DNA of 64,000 bases, taken from NCBI GenBank assembly GCA_964406575.1, contig CAYOSH010000014.1:1-64000 (forward strand). The letters are read 5' to 3'. The position numbers and the translations under genes were made by a program. Each line of letters opens with the position of its first letter. Position 1 is the first letter of the stretch. Shown here in pieces: positions 25,223-33,525 of this stretch. The stretch is from WTAW01 sp964406575 (GTDB lineage: Bacteria > Acidobacteriota > Aminicenantia > Aminicenantales > Aminicenantaceae). The notes beneath the pieces were generated by a model. It was not told the DNA's origin. It worked only from the letters and a program-made list of their open reading frames with translations, and did not search any database.

Positions 25223-26619
25223 GAGAGCTTCTCCAAGCTTGATTTCAACAGCCTTTTGACATCTTTTTGAGTGCCCGCTTCTGCATAGCAGCGAATCAAC
25301 GGTTCAGTGCCAGACGTTCTCAGTAGAATCCAATCATCGTCGCTGAAATCCAATTTAAGACCATCCATAATCTCAGCGTTGGTAACCTTTCTCCCATCGA
25401 GCCTAGAGGGAGGATGCTTCCTGAGTTTTCTCAGTTTTCTTCCTCTCTCCAAGGTCAGAGGGATTGTTTTCTGTTCTCCCACTCTTTTTCCGTATTTTCT
25501 AAACAGATCATCCAACTGCTCTGATAATTTCTTCCCGGTCGCAGCTATCATTTCTGCGACAAGAAGCCCAGCGACAATGCCGTCCTTTTCTGGGAGATGA
25601 TCTTTAAAAACTATGCAAGCACTCTCCTCTCCCCCGAATATGATCTTATCTTGCAGGAATAGATCGGCCAAATATTTGAATCCCACCCGTGTCTTAAACA
25701 AAGGAAGCTCGTACTTCCTGGAAATACGGTCTATCAGATGGGTTGTCGCCACAGATCTGGCAACACCTCCTCTCCAGTTTTTCTTTTCAATAAGATAGTC
25801 CAGGAGAAGCGATAGGACCAGATTCGGATCAATGAAGATCCCCTTCTCATCCACGATCCCGAAGCGGTCTCCATCACAATCCGTGGCTATGCCCAATTGA
25901 CATTTTTTCTCTTTGATGAACCTCTTCAACTCTCCTAGATTCTCCTCAGTGCACGAGGGTGTGAGTCCCCCAAAATAGGGATCGATGTAGCCGTGCAACT
26001 CCTCGATGGGAATTTTGTTTTCTTCCAAGATTTCATCCAAATACTCCCGACTCGTCCCGTAGAGGGAGTCCGCAGCAATCCTGATCTTGGATTCGCGGAT
26101 GAGTTCAAAATCGATCTTATTTTGGATGAATGACAGATAATCCTGCTGCAGATTGATTTTTTCTATGAATTCTGCTTTGGGATAATAAGGGCAAAAAGAA
26201 AAACCCGCGACTAATTGTCTAATATTCTTTTCTATTTGATTAGTGATATCAGGAAGAGCGGGCGCGCCAGAATCAGTATTGAATTTCAATCCGTTATACT
26301 CGGGCGGATTGAATGATGCCGTAAAATTAATCCCTCCCTGTACCCCGCGCTTTATCACCTGGTACGCTTGCGCCTGGGAGGGAGCATCTCTATCTGAAAG
26401 GTATGTATAAATTTGATTATGGGAAAGCACTTTGGCAGCTTCAAAGGCAAATCTTTCCGACAGAAACCGCGTGTCGTAATTTACGATCACAGAGATCCTT
26501 TCTCCTGCAAACTTTTTCTTCATATAATTGGCGATAGCTTGAACCACAATCCTGACGTTCTGAAATGTGAACTCTTCCCCCATTATGGCTCGCCAGCCAG
26601 AAGTGCCGAATTTAATCAT
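25219..26619 (-). CDS. Phosphoglucomutase/phosphomannomutase family protein
   Basis: The 466-residue enzyme interconverts hexose 1- and 6-phosphates and feeds sugar-nucleotide synthesis. It shows the GTSGWRA start, the phosphoserine loop INFTASFNPPEYNG (about 97-110), the metal loop ATDCDGDRFG, the sugar-binding GGEESA and the C-terminal RTSGTEPLIRCYAEA phosphate site. The usual TASHNP reads TASFNP; the phospho-acceptor serine is kept but the histidine is phenylalanine. It is followed directly by the FtsB-like gene. Substrate preference (glucose, mannose or glucosamine) cannot be told. Confidence 0.9.
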   Translation of the reverse strand: MIKFGTSGWRAIMGEEFTFQNVRIVVQAIANYMKKKFAGERISVIVNYDTRFLSERFAFEAAKVLSHNQIYTYLSDRDAPSQAQAYQVIKRGVQGGINFTASFNPPEYNGLKFNTDSGAPALPDITNQIEKNIRQLVAGFSFCPYYPKAEFIEKINLQQDYLSFIQNKIDFELIRESKIRIAADSLYGTSREYLDEILEENKIPIEELHGYIDPYFGGLTPSCTEENLGELKRFIKEKKCQLGIATDCDGDRFGIVDEKGIFIDPNLVLSLLLDYLIEKKNWRGGVARSVATTHLIDRISRKYELPLFKTRVGFKYLADLFLQDKIIFGGEESACIVFKDHLPEKDGIVAGLLVAEMIAATGKKLSEQLDDLFRKYGKRVGEQKTIPLTLERGRKLRKLRKHPPSRLDGRKVTNAEIMDGLKLDFSDDDWILLRTSGTEPLIRCYAEAGTQKDVKRLLKSSLEKLS

Positions 26620-26734
26620 TCTCTTTTTGTCTCAAAATTAACACAACCTCTCTCCAAATTCAACTGATAAATCAGAATTGATATTCTCAATTAGGGATTT
26701 AATTTTTATGAATTAATCCATTAATATATAGACA

Positions 26735-29167
26735 ATGGAAAATGTAAGGATTCGGTTTTTAGCAGGAATCTTCCTCGTTTCTGCGGCCACCCTCTGTTTG
26801 GAGATCACCCTCACACGGTACTTCAGCATTTCCCAGGAGTACCATTTTGCATTTTTAGTGGTCAGTATCACATTCTTGGGTTACGGTGCAAGCGGCTCGG
26901 TACTGGCTGTCTCCAATCGGCTCCAGACCTCTAACATGAACAGGGTGTTATCATACACCTCTCTGATTTTTGCCTGTTCGATAGTTGTTTGTTTTCTTCT
27001 GTGCAACGCGATCCCTTTCGATTTCATCCAGCTGGCATGGAATGTGAAGCATGCGGTCTTGATCTTTCTGTACTATATTCTTTTCAGTGTTCCCTTTTTT
27101 TTTGCTGGGCTGACGATCTCTTTTGCTATCACCCATAAGCCCACACATGTGAACGAGATCTACTTTTCCGACCTGATAGGTGCCGGTTTCGGCATCCTGT
27201 TGGCCCTTATCGTTTTTCTGCCACGGGGAGATCGTGGAGTCATTCTGATCATCTTTGTGTTGGCACTTCTGGCTGTTGTCCTTTTCAGTCAGAGACAATC
27301 CACCCTTTTCAAGAGTATCCTATGTCTGCTTTTTTTGATTGGAATTGGCCTTTTTTACACCTCCCCTCCATGGTTGGAATTCAGGATATCCCCATTCAAA
27401 GCACTACCTTTGGCTCTGCAATATGCGGAAGCAAAAAATCTCCTCACGAAATGGAACAGTATTTCACGCATAGACATCATCGAATCTCCAGCAGTTAGAT
27501 ATGCTCCTGGGCTCAGCCTGCTTTACACAGAAGAGCTTGCATCACAATTGGGGATATCCGTCGATGGCAGCACGCTCACGGCTGTGACACATCTCGAAGA
27601 AAAACATAAAAACGATCTCCGATTCCTATCGTTCCTGCCTTCTTCTTTTCCCTACCGGATTACAGAAAACCCCAAGGTCCTTATATTGGAGCCCAAGGGC
27701 GGCCTGGACGTTTTGGCCGCGCACCAGAACAAGGCACGGACAATAACAGTGATAGAAAACAATCCTCTGATCGTGAGTGTGTTGCGAAAAGAACTTGCCG
27801 AATTTTCAGGTGAACTCTATAACTCAGATTGCATTCATATCGTCTTATCAACAATCCGCACCGCAGTCTTGGAAGATCGTGAGCTCTACGACCTTATCGT
27901 TCTCTCTCAGACAGACATTTCTGGCTCTACAGGAACGGGTTTGTATGGATTCGGTGAAAACTATCTTTTCACTGTTGAGTCCTTCATGAGCCTTCTCAAC
28001 AGGCTATCTGCTGATGGGATCATCAGCACCAGCTTTTATCTATTGCCTCCTCCAAGGCAAGAATTGCGGGTATTGGCCATCTGGATCGAAGCTCTTGAAA
28101 GAATGGGGCAAAACCCGGCTTTTCATATCATTGCCATCCGCAGCTGGGGCACCATCAGCTACTTTGTTAAGAAAAGCGCTTTTTTGCAGTCGGAGATACA
28201 GGAACTGAAAGATTTTGCGGACGAACTCCGCTTCGATCTCGTTCACTATCCGGGAATGAACGCCGAGGAGGCAAACATCTACAACAAGTTCGAAAAGCCT
28301 ATTTATTATGAATACAGTGAAAATCTTCTCAATCGCGATAGAAGAGAGGAGTTCAATGACAGATACCTTTATCAAATAAAACCGGTTTCCGACGAGCGTC
28401 CGTTCTTTTACAACTTTTTCAAGCTCCGCAAAATCAAAGACACCTATCGCTCACTCGGTAAAAACGTATTGCCTTTCTTCCAAGGCGAATATCTACTGCC
28501 TCTTATCCTGATTCAGGCCTTCCTTGTGGCGTTCATCCTGATAATCTTTCCCTTACTCGTTTTCAGAGGAAAGCAGAAAGCCACTCAAAAAATCTCGGTT
28601 AGGGTATTCCTTTATTTCAGTATGATCGGTATGGCATTCATGTTCGTTGAGATAACGCTTATCCAGAAATTCATCCTCTATTTGGGGCATCCCCTTTATT
28701 CATTCTCCACAATACTCTTTTCACTCCTCTTCTCTTCTGGCCTGGGCAGCCTGCTATCCAAAAAAATTCTGGGCAGAGATCTGATAAAGAATCTCAGATG
28801 GTGCCTAATTTTTTGTGGCGCATTAATTCTATTGGCTTTTTTCATCTTTCCGACTGTTCAAGAGACCCTCATCGGGGTTCAGCTAGGATACAGGATCCTG
28901 ATGACTTTTCTTTTCATCTTCCCTATCGGCTTTTTCATGGGCTTTCCCTTTCCTTCGGGCATTCGGCTCCTCGATAAAACTGCCCATACATGGATTCCGT
29001 GGGCCTGGGCCATAAATGCCTTTTCTTCTGTCATCAACTCAGTTGTGGCATTGCAGATCGCGTTTATCGGGGGGTACAGTCTTGTGCTTATTCTCGCGGG
29101 AGCAGGCTATCTTATCACGCCTCTATTCCTCAATTTTTCCCCACAAACAAAATCCCATAAAGATTGA
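26735..29167 (+). CDS. Polytopic membrane protein with a spermidine-synthase-like domain
   Basis: The 810-residue protein has about six N-terminal transmembrane helices (1-215). A soluble Rossmann domain like those of spermidine synthases follows (about 300-470: VLILEPKGGLDVL, TVIENNPLIVSV, DLIVLS). Another six or so helices occupy 585-805. The polyamine-binding aspartates of true spermidine synthases are not evident, so it is unlikely to make spermidine. Such fused membrane proteins are widespread and mostly uncharacterised. It starts ATGGAAAATG without a strong ribosome binding site and is divergent from the phosphohexomutase gene. Confidence 0.75.
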   Translation: MENVRIRFLAGIFLVSAATLCLEITLTRYFSISQEYHFAFLVVSITFLGYGASGSVLAVSNRLQTSNMNRVLSYTSLIFACSIVVCFLLCNAIPFDFIQLAWNVKHAVLIFLYYILFSVPFFFAGLTISFAITHKPTHVNEIYFSDLIGAGFGILLALIVFLPRGDRGVILIIFVLALLAVVLFSQRQSTLFKSILCLLFLIGIGLFYTSPPWLEFRISPFKALPLALQYAEAKNLLTKWNSISRIDIIESPAVRYAPGLSLLYTEELASQLGISVDGSTLTAVTHLEEKHKNDLRFLSFLPSSFPYRITENPKVLILEPKGGLDVLAAHQNKARTITVIENNPLIVSVLRKELAEFSGELYNSDCIHIVLSTIRTAVLEDRELYDLIVLSQTDISGSTGTGLYGFGENYLFTVESFMSLLNRLSADGIISTSFYLLPPPRQELRVLAIWIEALERMGQNPAFHIIAIRSWGTISYFVKKSAFLQSEIQELKDFADELRFDLVHYPGMNAEEANIYNKFEKPIYYEYSENLLNRDRREEFNDRYLYQIKPVSDERPFFYNFFKLRKIKDTYRSLGKNVLPFFQGEYLLPLILIQAFLVAFILIIFPLLVFRGKQKATQKISVRVFLYFSMIGMAFMFVEITLIQKFILYLGHPLYSFSTILFSLLFSSGLGSLLSKKILGRDLIKNLRWCLIFCGALILLAFFIFPTVQETLIGVQLGYRILMTFLFIFPIGFFMGFPFPSGIRLLDKTAHTWIPWAWAINAFSSVINSVVALQIAFIGGYSLVLILAGAGYLITPLFLNFSPQTKSHKD

Positions 29168-29241
29168 CAGGAAGGTCGATAACATCGGCCCTGAGGATTG
29201 TGTGAGCATGGAAATATCAATCGGCATTAAGGAAGAAAGAG

Positions 29242-29964
29242 TTATCTTTTTTGGACTTCCCCAATCATGGGGACAAAGCGAACACCCAGCACATGTTTGA
29301 CTTCTGGTTTACCTGCCACTTTCGTCACTAGAGTTAACGTCTGATAGTATAGCGTGCTGCCTAAAGGAATGATCAACTTTCCCCCTTCATTCAATTGGTT
29401 CAAGAGAGGGGGAGGGATATGATTAGCTGCACAGGTCACAATAATAGCATCAAAAGGAGCAAATTCTTCCCACCCAAAGTATCCATCGCCGTGCTTGACA
29501 TGAACGGAGCTGTAATCCAGACTCTGGAGCGTTTCCAACGCCCTTTGGGCCAATCTCTCTTTGATCTCTATAGAGTAGACCTTGTCTGTGATATGGGCAA
29601 GAACGGCAGCCTGGTAGCCGGACCCGGTGCCGATCTCTAAAACTTTTTCCCCTCCTTTGAGGTCGAGATATTGGGTCATCAACGCCACAATGTAAGGTTG
29701 AGAGATGGTCTGTCCCTCATCGATAGGAAGAGGATGGTCGGCATAGGCCTGGCTGCGATACCGCTTATCGACAAACAGTTGCCGTGGCACCGCTCGCATA
29801 GCATCAAGGACTTTTTTATTTGTGATATCCCTTGCGACAAGCTGTTCCCGGACCATTTCGCTCCTCTTCTCTGCGTACTTATCCTCTTCAGAATGCAAAA
29901 TAACACCAACTCCCAATGAAAGACAGATGACAGAAATACCAACCCAACTTCTACGGCTCATCAT
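29242..29964 (-). CDS. pcm: Protein-L-isoaspartate O-methyltransferase, exported form
   Basis: PIMT methylates isoaspartyl residues in damaged proteins to start their repair. The core (MVREQLVARDI, SQPYIVALMTQYLDL, EIGTGSGYQAAVLA) has the SAM-binding loop and all family motifs. The ATG at 29964 follows AAGAGGG and yields a 240-residue protein with an N-terminal hydrophobic segment (SWVGISVICLSLGVGVILH). That segment suggests a signal peptide or membrane anchor, hence action in the periplasm. The downstream end is 74 bp from the convergent membrane gene. Confidence 0.9.
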   Translation of the reverse strand: MMSRRSWVGISVICLSLGVGVILHSEEDKYAEKRSEMVREQLVARDITNKKVLDAMRAVPRQLFVDKRYRSQAYADHPLPIDEGQTISQPYIVALMTQYLDLKGGEKVLEIGTGSGYQAAVLAHITDKVYSIEIKERLAQRALETLQSLDYSSVHVKHGDGYFGWEEFAPFDAIIVTCAANHIPPPLLNQLNEGGKLIIPLGSTLYYQTLTLVTKVAGKPEVKHVLGVRFVPMIGEVQKR

Positions 29965-30204
29965 GATATCCCTCTTCCATCTGATCGTATTTCCTGACTC
30001 TATAATAATAAATAAGGTGTAAAACCGCCAGGTCTCATTTTCCTCAACTGCGATAAGGTAACCCCTAAAGGTGAGGAATCTTTCGAAAAATTCACCTTTG
30101 GATTCCTCCCAACAGGTGATTGACGACTTTTTGGAGATTTGACACCATTTTGGCAAGAACAATGAGAAGATACCATTTCTCAGGAGAAAAAGTATTTTTT
30201 TAAT

Positions 30205-30233
30205 TTGACAAAGCCAATGTTTTTTGATAATTA
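30205..30233 (+). promoter_or_regulatory. Promoter of coaD and probably the pil operon
   Basis: TTGACA at 30205-30210 and TAATTA at 30228-30233 are separated by 17 bp. The coaD ATG follows 44 bp later. The location rules out the longer upstream coaD start. The pil genes follow coaD by 22 bp without another clear promoter. Confidence 0.6.
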
Positions 30234-30276
30234 CTGTAGCAAGTCGACAAGTTTTATTAGCTATGCTCTTTGCAAA

Positions 30277-30768
30277 ATGGAAAGGAAAGCCGTATATCCT
30301 GGTTCATTCGATCCTATCACCAATGGTCATGTAGATATCATTGAAAGGGGGCTTAAGATTTTTGATGGGATCATTGTGGCGGTTCTTGAAAATCCCAAAA
30401 AGAAGCCTTTATTTTCGACTAAAGAAAGAGTAGGAATGATTGAGAGGATTTTTTCGAGCCAAAAAAAGATCGAAGTGAAATCGTTTGATGGGCTTCTTGT
30501 GGACTTTGTGAGAGAAAATAATGCCGCAATCGTTATCAGAGGGCTTCGCGCTATTTCTGACTTCGAGTACGAATTTCAGATGACACTCATGAACAGAAAA
30601 TTGAATCCAGAGATTGAAACTCTATTTATGATGCCCAACATCAAATACTCTTTCCTCAGCTCGAACTTAGTGAAAGAAGTCTCCATACTGGGCGGATGCT
30701 TGACAGACCTAATTCCTGGAGAAGTGGAGAAAAAATTGAAAAAGAGTATGCAAAAGGCCCATTTATAA
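30277..30768 (+). CDS. coaD: Phosphopantetheine adenylyltransferase
   Basis: CoaD makes dephospho-CoA from 4-phosphopantetheine and ATP. The start is set at ATG 30277, giving 163 residues, the usual length. It has AVYPGSFDPITNGHVDII with the T/HxGH nucleotidyltransferase motif, RGLRAISDFEYEFQM, and the YSFLSSNLVKEV end. A longer in-frame start lies within the -35 element and is rejected. No ribosome binding site is evident, which may mean a near-leaderless or weakly initiated mRNA. It precedes the type IV pilus genes, an arrangement without obvious functional link. Confidence 0.94.
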   Translation: MERKAVYPGSFDPITNGHVDIIERGLKIFDGIIVAVLENPKKKPLFSTKERVGMIERIFSSQKKIEVKSFDGLLVDFVRENNAAIVIRGLRAISDFEYEFQMTLMNRKLNPEIETLFMMPNIKYSFLSSNLVKEVSILGGCLTDLIPGEVEKKLKKSMQKAHL

Positions 30769-30790
30769 AAAATTTAAAAAGAGGAAAAAA

Positions 30791-31870
30791 ATGTTCGGAT
30801 TAGGACGTGACAAAGAATTGGTTGGGGTAGACATCGGCTCCTATTCTATCAAGGCTGTCGAACTCAAAGCGAAGAAAAAAGAAGGAGAAATGCAGTACGA
30901 TGTTAAAAAGATCGGGTACGAGCTCCTCCCCCATGATGCTATCGTGGAAGGGACGATCATCGATTCCGCTGCGGTCGTTGAAACCATCAAAATGGTTTTC
31001 GACGAAAACAAGATTACGAACAAAAACGTCGTCATTTCTATTTCCGGGAACTCTGTCATCATCAAGAAAATCGCCCTCCCTGCAATGGAAACCGAGGAAT
31101 TGGCCGAATCAATCATATGGGAAGCCAAGCATAATATCCCCTACCCCTATGAAGAAACAAATGTGGATTATGCCATCTTGAAACCCTCCCCACATGCCAA
31201 TGAAAAGAATCTTGACATCCTTCTTGTTGCAGCAAAAAAGGAAAAAATTGCCAACTACAGCAACGTTATCTCCCAATCTAGAAAAAACCTCGATGCCATC
31301 GAAGTGGACGTTTTCGCACTGCAAAATGCCATGGAATACAACTACTCGGAAATCATCAACCAAAAAACGGTCGCAATGATCAACCTTGGAGCCAACATCA
31401 CCAATGTCATTATCATCGATAGAGGAAACCCCCAATTGTTCCGCGACCTGTCTATCGGTGGATCGTTCTTCACAGAGAACTTGAGCAAGGACCTCAACAT
31501 CAGTTTTGATGATGCGGAGAAGGTTCTTAAGGGATTGCCCGTGAAGGATATTCAAGAAGGACAGCTGCAGACCGTTTTGGACATGAACATGCAGAATCTT
31601 CTGGAAGAGATCGAAAAAACCTTTTCCTTTTACGAAGCAGGAGAGAAAAAAGACAAAAAGATCGAACACATATTCCTCAGCGGGGGACTCTCCAAGCTCA
31701 AAGATCTCCCGGACAGCTTCGAACATAAGTTCAATATAAAAACTGAAATATTCAATCCATTCCGCAGAATTTCTTATGATGATAAGAAATTCGATAACAT
31801 CTATTTCGAGGAAATGGCCGCTCTTTTTGGAGTAGCCACTGGCCTCGCAACAAGAAAATTGGAAAAATAA
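30791..31870 (+). CDS. pilM: Type IV pilus inner-membrane platform protein PilM
   Basis: PilM is a cytoplasmic actin-like ATP-binding protein that binds the N-terminal tail of PilN. The 359-residue protein shows the N-terminal GVDIGSYSIKAVEL phosphate loop, MINLGANITNVIII in the second loop and FLSGGLSKLKDLP as adenosine motif, as in FtsA/PilM. GAGGAAAAAA precedes the ATG. It is first in the pilMNOPQ order, 22 bp after coaD. Confidence 0.94.
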   Translation: MFGLGRDKELVGVDIGSYSIKAVELKAKKKEGEMQYDVKKIGYELLPHDAIVEGTIIDSAAVVETIKMVFDENKITNKNVVISISGNSVIIKKIALPAMETEELAESIIWEAKHNIPYPYEETNVDYAILKPSPHANEKNLDILLVAAKKEKIANYSNVISQSRKNLDAIEVDVFALQNAMEYNYSEIINQKTVAMINLGANITNVIIIDRGNPQLFRDLSIGGSFFTENLSKDLNISFDDAEKVLKGLPVKDIQEGQLQTVLDMNMQNLLEEIEKTFSFYEAGEKKDKKIEHIFLSGGLSKLKDLPDSFEHKFNIKTEIFNPFRRISYDDKKFDNIYFEEMAALFGVATGLATRKLEK

Positions 31871-31873
31871 GCC

Positions 31874-32491
31874 ATGATCAGGATAAACTTACTCAAACCG
31901 GAAAGAAAAGAATTCAAAGAGGCGACGGTCGCCACTATCCCGGAATTTAAAGAGAAAGGGAGACAACCGCTCGCAGCCCTTGTGCTTCTCGTCGCGCTCG
32001 TGACCATAGTGGGTCTCTTTTTCTATCAAAAGAATGCACTGTCAAAAGAGAACGCTCTATTGAGTGCTGCACAGGAAGAAAAACAGACCCTTCAAGACGT
32101 CGTTGTCAAACTGGAAGAGCTGGAAAAGCAGAGGAATCTCTTTGATCGAAAGATCAAAGTGATCAGACAGCTGCAATCTCGTCAGGAAAATGCCGTCATC
32201 ATCATGGATGAGCTCAGCAAAGACTTGCCAAACTGGGTGTGGCTGACCGAGCTTTCATTCGAAGCGCAGGAAATTCGAGTGAAAGGAAGAGCGGTCTCTA
32301 ACAACCTTATCGCTGATTACATCTTCAATCTCGAAAAGAGCCCCTATTTCCGCAACGTCCACCTCATTTCCTCCACTCAACGACGGGTAAGAAACAACCA
32401 GTATCTGGAGTTCTCACTTACGGCAACATTTGTAGGGCCTTCGCTCACAAGACCTGCTTCTGAAGAACCAACGGAAGGGGAGAAAAAATGA
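31874..32491 (+). CDS. pilN: Type IV pilus assembly protein PilN
   Basis: The 205-residue protein starts MIRINLLKP, the conserved PilM-binding tail of PilN (INLLP class). One transmembrane helix follows (LAALVLLVALVTIVGLFFY, about 34-52), then a coiled coil and a ferredoxin-like periplasmic domain. It starts three bases after pilM and its stop overlaps the pilO start (ATGA at 32488). With PilO it forms the alignment complex between the PilM platform and the secretin. Confidence 0.92.
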   Translation: MIRINLLKPERKEFKEATVATIPEFKEKGRQPLAALVLLVALVTIVGLFFYQKNALSKENALLSAAQEEKQTLQDVVVKLEELEKQRNLFDRKIKVIRQLQSRQENAVIIMDELSKDLPNWVWLTELSFEAQEIRVKGRAVSNNLIADYIFNLEKSPYFRNVHLISSTQRRVRNNQYLEFSLTATFVGPSLTRPASEEPTEGEKK

Positions 32492-33066
32492 AAGATTGGC
32501 CATGGTACGGATATGTTCTTTTAGCGGTTATCATTTTTGGACTCTTCTATTTTCTGCATTACAAAGGGAAAGAGGAAGAGCTCCGGAATGTTCGTAATGA
32601 AAGAATAAAAACTGAAGGTGAAATCGTACAACTCCGAGCCAAGAAAGCGCAGATGGACCTGATCGAAATAGAGATCGAACAGATGAAAGCGACATTGAGC
32701 CAGCTGGAAATGATCATTCCTCAGACAGAAGAAATCAGCGACATCCTCCGAAGGATTCAACAGCTTGCATATGACTCCCGGTTGAACATCGAAAAATTCA
32801 TCCCCAAAGCCGACGTGGACAAAGAATTCTACTTTGAAAAACCAATATCGATCGAAATCACAGGCAATTATCACAATCTCGCTCTGTTCTATGACAAGCT
32901 GAGCAACTTTTCAAGACTCTATAACATCGAAGATTTCACGATCAAATCTCTCAGAGACCAGACGGATGCATCCACTATCACAGCACAATCGACAGCGACC
33001 ACATATATATTTAAGGAAGAAGTTCCAGCGCAAGAAGAGCAAAAAGCAACGGGAGCGCCAAAATGA
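32488..33066 (+). CDS. pilO: Type IV pilus assembly protein PilO
   Basis: This bitopic protein of 192 residues has a transmembrane helix near residues 7-22 (YVLLAVIIFGLFYFLHY). A coiled coil follows (about 28-75) and a periplasmic ferredoxin-like domain containing ISIEITGNYHNLALFYDKLSNF. It is coupled to pilN and to pilP by ATGA overlaps. PilO pairs with PilN in the inner membrane alignment complex. Confidence 0.91.
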   Translation: MKDWPWYGYVLLAVIIFGLFYFLHYKGKEEELRNVRNERIKTEGEIVQLRAKKAQMDLIEIEIEQMKATLSQLEMIIPQTEEISDILRRIQQLAYDSRLNIEKFIPKADVDKEFYFEKPISIEITGNYHNLALFYDKLSNFSRLYNIEDFTIKSLRDQTDASTITAQSTATTYIFKEEVPAQEEQKATGAPK

Positions 33067-33524
33067 AAAAAATTATAATGCTATTTTTAGCCGCTGGGTT
33101 GATGCTGTGGACTCTTCAGCCCCTCGCGGCACAGGAAGAAAAACAGGAGCCCCCTGCCAAACCACCTGAAGAGATGTTCGAAAAACAACCAGCATCATAC
33201 ACATCTGAGGGCAGAAGAGATCCATTCAAAGACCTTCTCGCGGGAAGTGACATCGAGGAGAAAGGTGCTACGGAAGGGGTAACTTCATATATGATCGATG
33301 ATATTGTCCTTATCGGCATTGTCAAGATCAAGTCAAAATATATTGCTATTATTAATGGGCCCCAGGGATTCCCCTACAAGATCAAAGTTGGAGACAAGTT
33401 CGCTAATGGATTTGTCCTGTCGATCGATGATGCAAAAGTCGTGTTTCGACAGACTCAAGACAGGGGTATGCCGTTAACAAGGCCAAGAGATATTACAAAA
33501 GAAATTAATCCACAGGAGCGATAA
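33063..33524 (+). CDS. pilP: Type IV pilus lipoprotein-like protein PilP
   Basis: The 153-residue protein has a signal peptide (IIMLFLAAGLMLWTLQPLAAQ) without a clear lipobox cysteine. Its proline-rich linker is followed by the PilP beta domain (RDPFKDLLAG and IVLIGIVKIKSKYIAIINGPQGFPYKIKVGDKF). It lies between pilO and pilQ, as normal. PilP bridges PilNO to the secretin. Lack of the lipid-anchoring cysteine is a deviation from many proteobacterial PilP proteins. Confidence 0.88.
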   Translation: MKKIIMLFLAAGLMLWTLQPLAAQEEKQEPPAKPPEEMFEKQPASYTSEGRRDPFKDLLAGSDIEEKGATEGVTSYMIDDIVLIGIVKIKSKYIAIINGPQGFPYKIKVGDKFANGFVLSIDDAKVVFRQTQDRGMPLTRPRDITKEINPQER

Positions 33525-33525
33525 C

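Noticed and set aside
25405..25425. GGATGCTTCC inside the phosphohexomutase gene as another MITE end
   Set aside because: Only ten bases match and the rest of the terminal repeat is absent; it is coding sequence.
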